From Magicicada septendecula (lineage: Eukaryota; Arthropoda; Insecta; Hemiptera; Cicadidae), in assembly GCA_034769895.1 (NCBI GenBank), contig CM068368.1:337365076-337429075 (forward strand): a DNA stretch of 64,000 nt. Direction: 5' to 3'. The translations under genes and the position numbers were made by a program. Below the pieces are notes generated by a model that saw nothing but the letters and a program-made list of their open reading frames with translations, searched no databases and was not told the DNA's origin. Shown piece after piece: positions 36,068 through 46,543 of the stretch (positions are counted from its first letter, which is position 1; every line of letters begins with the position of its first letter).

Positions 36068-36434
36068 CAATGTTTACTTCCTTGAAAGATTATGGTTACG
36101 ATAAAGATGTCAGGTATTTAACATAATACCCCTCCCGTTGCGTACTCCAGTTGCTTTTACAAGCAGAGGCGGTCACTCAGAGAAACTTCGCTCGGAACAT
36201 AATTTATGGGGCGACATATTTTTCAACTGTTTGGATAGCATTGATTCTATCTTCGTCGGCTCTTCAGATTTAGGATGCAGTGGTGACCACAGAAGTGAAC
36301 TTGCGGGAAAGTTAATTTTCCACTACCTCAAGTGTCGTTTTTTCTTCCGCACCAAGGAACTGAGGAAGGAGCTCCTATCATCCAAGAAAGCCAAGTCTTC
36401 GCGGAAGTTGTCCAAGGTTTCCGACAGCTGATGC
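36068..36434 (+). pseudogene. P-element transposase C-terminal region, frameshifted
   Basis: After the core, sequence resembling the C-terminus lies in alternating frames: FTSLKDYGYDKDVRYLT (36,070-36,122), LLLQAEAVTQRNFARNIIYG (about 36,150-36,210), and the frame 36,138-36,431 whose second half, DHRSELAGKLIFHYLKCRFF, is the plausible family end with a basic Lys/Arg/Ser tail. At least two frameshifts. No intact C-terminus as written. Confidence 0.7.
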
Positions 36435-36972
36435 AATCACGGTGAGTTCAGGGTAATTTTATATGGTTTGACACACAGATATTATAAATTGAAAAAAAAA
36501 AATTTTTTTTTATTTTTAATTTATTGGAGATCTGTAAGCTGTTCGACTGAGCGAACATTTAACAAATTGGCTGACAACACACACAGGATTATGAAGAGCT
36601 GACCATTGACAGCTCTTCTTGTTTTTGATAATAGATTAAAGAGGTAAGATATTATAAATGTAAGCAGTTTTTATCTTGATGTGTGTTGGCTTATCGTACC
36701 GCGACATATCCGGTTACCTCACAGATAGTTAACTGGTTATTAGATTCCTCAAATAATAATACATCGATATGTGTGATAACTGTGTCTCTTAAGTTTATTT
36801 CTCGCAGTGATTTCCGTACAGATATTATTTGACGTCTGCATTAAACGTAATCATAACAACAAATTGTCTCGCCCTGTCTCGCTTGTTGGATCTGTAACGA
36901 CACGAGTGCGATCTGCTGGCTGGGCCAGGTAACAGCGAGAGTGAGCTGACTTCCTTGTTCTATATAGGCTAT
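36435..36972 (+). other. P-element 3' non-coding region and right terminal repeat
   Basis: Non-coding, AT-rich, ending in the right terminal inverted repeat (about 36,933-36,972). Minus-strand frames here belong to the fused gag reading, not to a gene. Confidence 0.8.
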
Positions 36973-36980
36973 GATTGTAG
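36973..36980. repeat. Target site duplication GATTGTAG, right of P element
   Basis: Exact copy of 33,533-33,540; see the left duplication. Confidence 0.95.
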
Positions 36981-37921
36981 TATGCAGTTCTTCTACTGGA
37001 AGGGTAGAGCTTAATGATTCTAGCACACGATTCTTTAACGGTGGTTTACATTTAGGTAGGAGGACTTGCAAAATTTGCCAGTCATTTAGCTGCTGTAAAT
37101 CCTTGATCTGCAGGAGATATTTGATGAAATTTAGTAGTTTAGTAACATTCAAACCATCCGTGTATGGAATTTCAGCTGAGTTTTTATACGCGGTGAGTGA
37201 TTTTTCCGTAGAGGTCAGCATAATAATTTACGTGTGGCATAGCTTTAGGAGGACCAGATGATGCGTTAGGGGTTGTCAATTCGTACATTCTGGGGCGATT
37301 TTGCGAACCACTGGGAGGTGGGGCTTCAGATATAGTCTGGGTATTTAAATCTCTATTTGGGTTTCGCTCTCGAGTCGGTTGTATTTGCGATACGGAGGGT
37401 GAGTCCCGATCCGTGTTGGGGGGAGGTTGTTCTAACGTAGGGGATTAAATTGGGGAGATGTACAGTTTCTTCAAGGATTTTTCAATTTCATCCATTCTGA
37501 ACGAGTCGGACTTTCTTCGTAATTCATTGATAATAGTGGGTAATTGGCGTAAAGCCTCATCCGCAAAACTTTGGACTTCGGGAGGGATTTCCGTGAGGTT
37601 AGGCCAGTTTAACAAATTTTTCATTCGCCGGGTTAAATGTTCTATCCTTTGAGTTGTCCGCAATATTACCGCAGGAGATTTCTCGTCTTGAAGGGTTTGG
37701 GACAATAAAGTCAACTCACTATACTTGGCATAACAAGTTTCTCTCTCGCTCGCATAATCGAGTCCGCGTAGGTTACTTAACTCCGCGGGAGTATCAAATC
37801 CACTTTCGCGTATAGGTTTGCGCAATTCCGCGACTGTTACATTCGCATGGGGTAAACCACGTAAAAGAGCTTCATAAGACAGTTCGTCCTTTAATAGTAA
37901 ATCTGGATTAAATAGGGCCAT
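36981..37921 (-). pseudogene. Gypsy family 1 gag, 5' part
   Basis: The ATG at 37,921 (MALFNPDLLLKDELSYEALL) opens a 158-codon frame ending in TAA at 37,445. The same frame then continues (SPTLEQPPPNTDRD ... EAPPPGSQNRP) to about 37,210, so one nonsense codon interrupts it. A frameshift leads to the 36,841-37,221 frame (DGLNVTKLLNFIKYLLQIKD, LPKCKPPLKNRVLES), which reaches the P insertion at 36,980. The N-terminal LLKDELSYEALLRG resembles the gag start of family 2 (LFLREEIEFELRARG). Nucleocapsid/capsid role inferred from position and the zinc knuckle in the other half. Confidence 0.85.
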
Positions 37922-38854
37922 GTTTACCTTATATCTAACACACTAAAACTTATTTTACTACACTATACAATTATTGCGTACACAATTTAATTCATGGTTA
38001 TAACATTTGCATTGGTTGTAAGAGAATTACTTATCATCTCAGAGAATCAGAGAAAGAGAAAATATTCACACAGACGTCAACTTTACTTTCAACGATCAGC
38101 TGTTACGCTGGAATGTGGGTCAAACTAGTTTTCTTTTAAACAATGGCATAGTTGTATGCGTACGAAGGGGAGAATCACACTCGGGGTGAGAGAATGTTAT
38201 TGTTCTATTCAACAGCTGACTGCTTCCTTTACAGTTTGTATAGGCTGGCTTTAACGAGGGTGGCGTGTGCGATGCGCAATGATATACGTTTTAAACAAGT
38301 TACAACCCATAATTAAGCTGATATTTAGTTATTATTTAGTTTTACGTACTAATTTTAATTTATCTAATTCTGCTACTAGAGAGGAGTAGAATTTCACTTA
38401 CAATTTATTTACACGTAATCGAACTTGTTTACTTTTGTCAATCGTTTATATAACTCACCGTGGCAACAGAAATACAATTTACATTTTTATGCAGGCATAT
38501 GCAGGAAAACTACAGGTCTCGAATTGTCACTAAATAGACGTGTTAGAGACTAAACATATTGACAACTACTAAAATTAATGTAGGGACTTGCATTGGTGTA
38601 ATACAATTATCATACAATAATAATTCAAGCAATTATTTTCAGGTATATTAAGTAAATGAGATATACGAGTTTGTGCGTAATCTCACACAAAATTTACAAT
38701 GGTAAATTAATATTGTCACTATTCGTTTGTGCTACTTAGCCTTTTGTTTTACATACAATACATTAACTGAGTCCATAAATCAACAGAGTGCCGCATTTTA
38801 TATGTGACACTACGTACACTAACAATTTATAAGAAAAGCAGAGTGGCGCATTTT
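37922..38854 (-). other. Gypsy family 1 5' leader
   Basis: About 930 bp between the 5' LTR and the gag ATG, without coding potential. It includes the duplicated primer-site-proximal segment at 38,784-38,857. Confidence 0.75.
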
Positions 38855-38857
38855 ATA
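38784..38857. repeat. Duplicated 19-bp segment next to the 5' LTR
   Basis: CAGAGTGCCGCATTTTATA (38,784-38,802) and CAGAGTGGCGCATTTTATA (38,839-38,857) differ at one base and lie 55 bp apart, the second touching the LTR. On the element's strand this is where the primer-binding site should be, but I could not match it to a tRNA 3' end. Confidence 0.85.
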
Positions 38858-40395
38858 ACGTGTCGGCTACGTTATAATCCAGGGAACCCGTGATAATTGA
38901 CTCTAGCCAATTATACAGGCTGCCTACGTTGTAACAAACTGAAAAATCAAACACAACACTAAGGATAATAATAATTACTCTAATTACAGGAAACAAGGGG
39001 AGGGAATTTAGCTGATTTATGCACTCACTTTAGTATGTAACAAGATGACATCTCTTTATTAACATATGATATGTAACACATTACATATAAAAAATTTACT
39101 CATACAGAAATAGTCAAGGGGTTTTCTGTCAAAACAAATGATCACTCAGATCATGTATTTTACCTCGGATCCGAGTCTCTTTTAATCTAGTTAAGAAGTT
39201 TCAAATTTACTTTACTTATTAAGAAGGTTGCATTGTTACTTAAACACCATTTGAAGAATGGTTTTATTTAGTTAAGCGATTCAAAGTTATATCTCAAGAG
39301 TAATGTTACAACGTATGATTTCAGAAATTACTGGTTACATCTTTCTAAAACTTAATGCTTAGAGATTGTCTTTTAAAAGTCTTTGGCATTTCTAATACTT
39401 ATATTTTAAATATACATAATTCACGGAAGACGAGCTTCCGAGTCACCTCTTAGATAAGCTTTATCTGTCCATGTCCTGGGGCGTGAATATTCGGTACTCT
39501 CTTAGTCGAGGGTAGTCATCGGGGTAGGGTTTCCAGTGGATTTCCTCGGAGTGACTTAATGAGGAGATGGATGTTAGGTAGCGTGAAGTCGTCCTGATCC
39601 TCGGCGGTAATGGTAAGTGTTGTTTAGGTCTTAGTCGTCACCATCCACAGTTATGCACATCACATATTTAATGGCACCGTAGTACTGGAGTTTGCATCTT
39701 CTTTTCACATTATGTCGGAACTACTTTACTTGAACCATATTTGATCGTTAGTTTTTCTTTTGCACATCCTTGTTTAACAAATTACTCACTACATCTTCTT
39801 TATTTATAACTAGCTCTCCACGCTTTTAGTGGAAGCTAACACTCAATTAAAAATAAAAATAAAACATTTTGTGAAGAGCCCTCGCTTGGAGGTGTTTACA
39901 GTTTGAAAGCCGCATCATAAGTCCTGCATTGTTACAACAGGAAAATTGCAACGACGCGGAGTGAGTACTCCGCCATAATATAGTTCCAACTGTTTATTAA
40001 TAATACAGTCTTACAGTTTGACAAAATAAACTATCGAGACTTATCTTGTCTACAGGAATTATTACAACTACTACTTGTGACTTTAAATTATTAATTATTT
40101 ACATTATGATTTACAGGTATTTCTTATTTAATGCCGGGTCGGTATGCAAGTTGGATCCGGAATACACAGGTCATAGCATGATAAATTTACTAAAGGGTTA
40201 ACAGTATTATTTTTAACTTTTACTTTCACATTTTTAATTACTTATTTTAGTTAGATTTTCTTAATTGATTCTCATTACTATTATGAGTTAGTTCAGGGGT
40301 ATTTGGTTTAATAGTGCGATTTAATGTTCTTACTTACTTCCCGTTTTATATTTTATTATTAATTTTTTTTTTAATTTACAATTTAAATCGTTACA
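38855..40395 (-). repeat. 5' LTR of Gypsy family 1
   Basis: About 1,541 bp, matching the left LTR with roughly 14 substitutions and lacking ~35 bp present there near 28,460-28,495. It starts, on the element's strand, TGTAACG at 40,395. Confidence 0.92.
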
Positions 40396-40440
40396 CGTTT
40401 GTAAACAACCCAGATCAGCTGTTATTATAATACTTATACT
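40396..40440 (-). pseudogene. mariner 5' leader, right-hand remainder, with CGTTT duplication
   Basis: CGTTT (40,396-40,400) repeats the base pairs left of the element. The following sequence (GTAAACAACCCAGATCAGCTG) is taken as the continuation of the mariner leader interrupted at 27,555. The outer mariner terminal repeat was not identified, so the right limit is a guess. Confidence 0.45.
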
Positions 40441-40499
40441 GAGTAATTGTATACTGTAAAGTAAACGTATATGTCGCTTTTTCGGATCAAAGTCAGGTG

Positions 40500-40745
40500 A
40501 ATTGGCATTGCCAGTATCAATCCTGATACTTTTTGATCACACCTGGCATTTGAGTAGTATAGCTGTTCCCAGTCTTTGCTCTCTCACTTTGAGGTCCTCT
40601 GATATAAATCATGATGGTTTTGTCTAAATCTATGGTCCCTTTAAGTTTCTTCTTCGTTTCAGTTATAGTAGTTATATTAATCCTCTTTTCCAATAGCGTC
40701 ATTTCCAACTCTGTTACCTTGTGTTTTATGGATCTTACGTTATAG
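40500..40745 (-). pseudogene. LINE endonuclease N-terminal fragment
   Basis: The minus strand reads TELEMTLLEKRINITTITET then KKKLKGTIDLDKTIMIY and PQSERAKTG, the start of an APE endonuclease as in many insect LINEs (ITETKKKLKG). An in-frame upstream region (40,745-40,700) reads like the NVRSIKHKV start. It breaks off at about 40,500. Possibly the same family as 22,840-23,580. Confidence 0.75.
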
Positions 40746-40849
40746 GTGGTAGTTCTAATTATATTCGCTTGACCGAATCCTTGTCCCTTAATGTTTGCTT
40801 GTCTCCTATCCTGTTATCCATCCGGCCAATACCATGAGGCTCTCGGGCG

Positions 40850-42390
40850 ATTTTTATATATTTAATTATTTATTTTCTTCGTGTGGCTTTATTTATTTAT
40901 TTGGCTATATAATAAGTAACTAATATAGTTATTAGTTATTTACAGGAAATTCCTTGTTTCCTGTACACATTAACGTAGTAGGCCAAAGCGGAAAATAATG
41001 CGACGGGCGACCATACGGATTGTTTATTATTCTTAAGCCGTCAGCTCTCGACAGGCCTAAGTATATCATTCACGCGAAATCAGTCGTAAACGTAAGTAGC
41101 CACAATTTTAGTTGCTTAAACCATGAATGACTGCAATTAAAACGCGTGTTCAGTAAACGTTACGCATTTACGATAGTTAATTAGAACAGAGTTAAAACAT
41201 ATACAGTATTTAATTTGATTTCTAAAAAATTACAATTTGAAATGAAGTCAGGTTCCAAAACTGAATCAGGCCCTCGAGCGAATCCAGCTGAAGACAAGAA
41301 TTCGTTACGTTTCTTCCCCTATCGCTACCACATGGTAAATTTGTCATTAGGATATATGAGCACAACGAAAGAAAAATGTCAACGCGTAAACAATACCTGA
41401 ACTTAATAACTGACTAAAAATAGCGGACTGAACTTGGGAACATGACAACGGAATTCCATTTGTAGGTGTTCAGTTTGCTTGTGTTTACTGTACTTTAAGA
41501 ATAATTCTAACAAATTTTAAGAACGTGTCCTTACTTGATGCTTCCAGCTATATAAATGTTGTGAGGAAGCCGTACTGAATAAACAGTTAAGTTAATCATT
41601 ATAAACTTCAAATTAGTGTGTCTTCTTTGAATTACTTTGTTCACAGTTTATCGGTAATACTTGCGAGCAAAGAGCAGTCAACTGCTTAACCTCCCCCTTA
41701 CCCAAAAGGTGCGTTTGTTGGTTTAGGTTAAGGTAGGGTCAAGTTACATACAATCGCACCAACCCAGGGATTTGTATCCTAAAGTGCACATGCGTTTCGG
41801 AGTTGTGAAGCACTCTTATCGCCTGACTGGTGAACGAAAGATATCACCGGTCACTAGTTGACTGGTGACAACTAACGATATCACACGTTCAAAATTTTAA
41901 TTTAAAAATTAATATGTACGTTTTATAGTAAGATATAACTCATAACGCATAATGATTTGTCATTCGGTAAGTCTCATCGTCCCTGGATAATGTTTTATTC
42001 AGTTTTTTGCGTATTAACTTGGATTAAAAAGAAACTAGACATAATATAAAATAGATATTAAATTACTTGAGGCGTTGAGTTGCAAAACTTATCTTTAAAC
42101 AAGTAAACACTTGTTTAATTGTCTTAAATACCGAAATTTAAAATTCATACATAATGAAAAGATTGTGTAATTTAAAATGAAGCGTAACACGTAACGATCA
42201 ATTAACGGAACATCTAAAAATATCACTTTATAGGCTATATTTGTAAATTACATCACATTTAAAAAAATAAACATCAGGTTAAAAAGTTAACAACATTAAA
42301 GTTTTGATAGACTTTCAAACAGAAGAGGATATTAACTTAAACGGGTTTAAAATAAGTCATACTTTTTTCGTGTTTACATGTATTTTGTAA
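40850..42390. other. No gene seen
   Basis: About 1.5 kb of unassigned AT-rich sequence. The plus-strand frame at 41,215-41,400 shows no family features. An imperfect palindrome lies at about 41,838-41,885 (GATATCACCGGTCAC and GTGACAACTAACGATATC). Confidence 0.45.
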
Positions 42391-42394
42391 TACA

Positions 42395-43565
42395 TAATAT
42401 ATAATCATCATCAGTAGCTCCACAACCCACCGTGGAACTCATCACACTTTCCTCAGGATTTTCCTCCAGACTTCCTTATCCTTAGCTAATGTCCACCAAT
42501 TTTTCACTCCAAGTACTTTCACATTCTCTAGGATTCCATCAATCCATTCTACTCTAGGTCTTCCACGTCCTCTCTTTCCTTCTGGTATGCATTTCATAAT
42601 CCTCTTAAGAACATATTCCTCATTCATTCTCTGTACATGTCCTACCCATCTCAGCTTAACTATCCTAATTGATGTCATAATATCAGGCGATCTATGTAAC
42701 TCATATAGCTCTCTGTTGTACCTTATTCTCCACTCTCCACTTTCCCCAGTGGTCCATATATTTTCGTAAGTATTATCCTTTCAAAAGATACGAGTCGAAA
42801 CAGGTAGCCCTGTGTCAGTACTCATGTTTCACTTCCGTGCATCAGGGCTGGTTTTACTAATGTCCTATATAGTCTAGCTTTGGTTTCACAGCGTAGAAGT
42901 TGTGATTTAAAGTATTTCATCAGCCCATTGCAGTATCTATTAGCATTTTGAATTATTTTCCTTATCTCTTCATTTATATTATTGTTTTCATTTACCAGAG
43001 AGGCCAAATACGAAAAACTTAAGACCCTTTCAAAGTTTATTCATAATTTTTGAATGTGATGCTGATGGGTTACAAGTTCTCCTATTTTTACTATCATAGA
43101 CTATATTTAGTTTTATTCTCTTAGACCCATTTCTTCAGCTGAATGGTACAAACTGTGAATGCCTTCTTTACATCATTCTCTGACCTTCCCATAATATCTA
43201 TGTCATCGGCATATGCCAACAGTTGAAAAGATTTTTAGAATATTGTGCCCCTTGTTTGGATACCTGCTTCTCTAACAATCTTTTCCAATGCTATATTAAA
43301 GAGCAGATACGAAAGTGAGTCGCCTCGCCTTAGCCCATTTGTAATTTTCAGAGGTTCTGACAAATCTGTCTGGATTTTGACCCGGCACTGCAGTCATAAC
43401 CAATTTAGTAAGCTTGACTGGGATTCCAAATTCATTCATTGCAGTAAATAACTGGGCTCTATTTATGCTATCATATGCTGCACTAAAATCTATAAACAGG
43501 TGACGAATCTCAATATTGTGTTCCTTGGCCTTCTCTAAAATTTATCGTAGATTTTTAGAGAAAAT
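42395..43565 (-). pseudogene. LINE reverse transcriptase and C-terminus, 5'-truncated
   Basis: The minus strand reads RHLFIDFSAAYDSINRAQLF (43,505-43,445, RT motif A), then FQLLAYADDIDIMGRSENDV near 43,228-43,170 (catalytic YADD), LYRTLVKPALMHGSET (42,822-42,875) and LRWVGHVQRMNEEYVLKRI with GKRGRGRPRVEWIDGI (42,650-42,525), the usual C-terminal tail of such LINEs. The 3' end near 42,395 has a GATGATGATTA-type tail. Several frameshifts and a stop. The 5' part is cut at 43,565 by the Gypsy family 2 array. Confidence 0.88.
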
Positions 43566-46040
43566 CCCGCTCGTGCGCTCGCAGCAAATTCTTCCGAGCC
43601 ATTTTCCATCTCTCCGCAGTTTTATTATTGGGCTCCCGCGGCAGAAGATCTTCAATATCCCATAGGTTGGTCAACGGGAGTGCGGGCGAGAATCCAAACA
43701 AAATTTCAAAGGGCACGGCCTGATGACTGTCGTGTCTGGCCGTGTTGAAGGCTAATTGTAACCACTTCAGATTCTGATCCCAGGTGGTTTGTTGCTCAGC
43801 GTGATAAGCAATCAAGGCGGACCGGAGATTCCGATTGAATCTCTCCGCATGGGACGGTTGTGGGTAATAAGGGGAAGTGGTTACGTGTTTGATGCCACTG
43901 GCGAAACACATACGCCTAAATTCGTTTGAAATAAATTGCGGGCCATTGTCCGAGACAATGATGGTCGGAAGACCGAAATGCTGAAAAACGTGGTTCTGTA
44001 AAGCGTTGATGGTCAAACGAGCGGTTGCCTGCCGTAAGGGCAGTAGCCAGGCAAACTTTGAAAAGGCATCTACACAAACAAGCAGGTAAGCATTACCTGA
44101 CTTGCTACGGGGGAACGGCCCCACGTAGTCAATAAATAACTTTTCCATTGGTCTGCTCGCCACCTCAGAAGATAACAACCCTAGTTTGGTGTTCTGGGCA
44201 GGCTTGCTCAAGCCACACAGATGACAGTTTTTTACTCTCGTCGCGATGTCTCTATCCATGCCCTTCCAGATAAAATGTTTCCTAATACTGGAAATGGTCT
44301 TCGAAATTCCCTTGTGGCCTCCGATTGGGGAATCATGGTAATAACTGAAGACCATGGGCACTAATTTGCTAGGCAGCACGATTTTAGGTGCTCGTCCTTT
44401 TCTTTCTCGACAACAAAGGACTCCCTTGGACAAGAAATAAGGGGCCTGTACGTTACCCTGCTTAATACTTTGGATGACTTGACCCAGCACTTCGTCGTTT
44501 AACTGATGGGGTAACACATCAGTGAAGGCTAATGGAAAATCGAGAAGAACGGAACAGGGTTGCTCAGCTTGGGCATCACTGGGTTGGGAAAACATACGGG
44601 ATAAGGCATCTGCAACCACATTCTGGGATCCCCTGATGTGTTGCACGGTGAACTTAAAGGATGAGATTTTCACCACCCATCTACCAATTTTACCCAGTTG
44701 CCGGGGATGAGCTAGAAGCCATGAGAGAGCCTGATTGTCGGTCTCGAGCAGGAACTCAGCATGTTCCAGGAAACGCCTGAACTTATCTAGAGCGTATACA
44801 ACAGCTAAACACTCTAGCTCATAAACGGATGATTTACGTTCTTGCTGGGTCAACGTGCGTGAGATAAAAGCCACAGGCTGCCTAGCGTCGTCAATAACCT
44901 GGGAAAGGACCGCTCCGAGCGCAACCGAACTCGCGTCCGTCTGCAAAATGAACGGCTTTGAAAAGTCGGGCATCCGCAACACCGGTGGGGAAATGATGGC
45001 TTCCTTCAAGGTATCAAAAGCCTTCTGTTGGTTTTCCCCCCATGCAAACTTTGCCCCCTTCTTCCTCAGTTCATTCAAGGGAGCGGCAATTTCAGCGATA
45101 TTCGGTATGAAACGCCGATAAAAATTTATCATACCGACGAATCTCGCTATGCCTTTCGCATCCCTTGGCGGAGGAAAGTCACGGATGCCTTGTGTCCTCT
45201 CTGGGTCTACCGTCACGCCCTTGTATGAAATTAAATGGCCCAAGAAAGAAATACTCTCTTGGGCGAAACGAACCTTTTCGGGATTGACAGTGAGGCCAGC
45301 CTCTCTTAAACGACCCAACACCTCTCTTAAATGCCGCAGATGATCCTCGAAAGTCTCACTATACACCAACAGATCGTCAAGATAATTATAGACGAAACGG
45401 AATTTGACGTCGTGAAAGACAGTGTCAAGAAGGCGAGTAAGTGTCTGGGCCCCCACAGCCAAACCCATGGGAACCCTTGTGTACTGGTACAAATTCCAGG
45501 GTACACAAAAAGCTGTGTATGGTTTACTTTCTTTGGCAAGAGGTATCTGATGATAGGCCGCGTTCAGATCGATAATGGTATAAAATCTGGCCCCACTGAA
45601 CCAATCAAAGGCCGAATGTAAATCCGGGAGGGGAACAGAATCCACCTCGATATTGGCGTTCAACTTCCTGTAATCTATAACCATTCTTTGTTTGCCACCA
45701 GGCTTTGGCACTAAAAATGCTGGACTGGCATAGCTGGAATGAGAAGGTTCAATCACCCCTTGGTCCAATAATTCTTGAACCTTCTCTCGCAGAATGGTCA
45801 TCTTAGGAGGGGCAAACTTGTAAGGGTGTGACCTCACTATTTTCGTATCTGTAAGACTGATTTTATATTCCAGCAGGTGTGTGAGTCCCAAAGTAGGAGT
45901 TAACACCTCGGGAAATTCCTCACACAAATGATCTAAGGCCGTCTGCTGGGATGGAGTGAGATGGTCTCGTGCAGAATCGGGACAAGCTACTTCTTGGATA
46001 CCCGGCTTAGCGCCCTGGTACCCAAGGAACGGAATTAAAA
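43566..46040 (-). pseudogene. Gypsy family 2 pol (RT-RNase H-integrase), copy 1, 3'-truncated
   Basis: An open frame from 45,927 (continuing upstream without ATG) to the break at 43,566. RT: YKFAPPKMTILREKVQELLD, RMVIDYRKLN, FYTIIDLNAAYHQIP, TRVPMGL, YNYLDDLLVYS (catalytic DD), FLGHLI. RNase H: ILQTDASSVALGAVLS, SVYELECLAVVYAL. Integrase: HHCC domain (HDSPIGGHKGISKTISSIRK ... NCHLCGLSK), FIDYVGPFPRSKSG, IVSDNGPQFISNEF, and PQPSHAERFNRNLRSAL with the Glu. The last ~115 residues present in copy 2 are missing. A nine-A run at 46,056-46,064 shifts protease and RT out of frame. Confidence 0.93.
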
Positions 46041-46048
46041 CCTCCCGA

Positions 46049-46537
46049 TTAAATTAAAAAAAAACATTGGTGCGCTTGGATGTCCAGCACGAGACCACTT
46101 TTTGCGATAAAATCGGCACCAATGATACAATCCACTCCCAGAGCAGGAGAAACCAGAAAAGACCACACCCAAGAAAACCCATCAATTTTGATCTTAAAGG
46201 AAGTAACCCGGGAGATAGGCAAGATTTCACGGGATGCTGTCCAGCATATAGCAGATGACTTTTCTGACCTTTTAATTAAACCCTGTCGTTCAAGGTCCGC
46301 ATGTACCCGAGATGAAATGATGGATCGGGCTGAACCGGAGTCAACTAAGGCTCTGAGCTGACCCCCCTTTACCTCGAGCGACAGAAAGGGGCATACAGAA
46401 AGTTGTTGCGAGGTAGCGGACTGGACCTTGATATTTGAAGATTGGGCTTTTAACGACTGCCTGGAGGTCGACGGAAGTTGAACAGAATTGAAGCGGGGGG
46501 AAGACATCCTCCGAAATATCTTCCCCTGTCTACTTAG
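46049..46537 (-). pseudogene. Gypsy family 2 protease, copy 1
   Basis: Entered by -1 shift at the end of gag; the frame starts at the CTA codon overlapping the gag stop and includes MSSPRFNSVQL at 46,507. Catalytic LRALVDSGSARSIISSRV, then ALGVDCIIGADFIAKSGLVL. It ends HQCFFLI-stop because the poly-A (poly-T on this strand) has nine residues where copy 2 has eight. Aspartic protease that would cut Gag-Pol. Confidence 0.88.
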
Positions 46538-46543
46538 TTTTTT
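46497..46543 (-). promoter_or_regulatory. -1 ribosomal frameshift signal, Gypsy family 2 copy 1
   Basis: Gag ends GCG CCA AAA AAC TAA. The heptamer A AAA AAC (46,543-46,537) is in the zero frame immediately before the stop. After a 10-nt spacer, GGGGAAGA (46,526-46,519) pairs perfectly with TCTTCCCC (46,504-46,497), an 8-bp stem with a 14-nt loop. The -1 frame is the protease frame. Confidence 0.85.

Larger units (their letters stand above)
33541..36972 (+). mobile_element. P-element superfamily DNA transposon inserted in gag
   Basis: 3,432 bp, plus strand, opposite to the surrounding Gypsy. The ends form imperfect terminal inverted repeats of about 37-40 bp: left CATAGCGAGTAGAAGG and GTGCTCACTCCCGCT, right (reverse complement) ATAGCCTATATAGAAC and CAGCTCACTCTCGCT, with a shared GGAAGT. 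It is flanked by an 8-bp duplication. It encodes THAP domain, coiled-coil and transposase core in the P-element order. The length is close to a full-size element (Drosophila P is ~2.9 kb). Confidence 0.95.
27556..40395 (-). mobile_element. Gypsy LTR retrotransposon, family 1 (nested host of a P element)
   Basis: Minus-strand element: 5' LTR at right, leader, gag, protease, RT, RNase H, integrase, polypurine tract, 3' LTR at left. Total 12.84 kb, or about 9.4 kb without the 3.4-kb P element. The LTRs are nearly identical, with about 14 substitutions by eye over ~1.54 kb plus one ~35-bp indel, so insertion was fairly recent. Domain order PR-RT-RH-IN is that of Gypsy/Ty3. No env is visible between integrase and 3' LTR. 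Coding regions carry stops and frameshifts. It sits inside a mariner. Confidence 0.95.
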
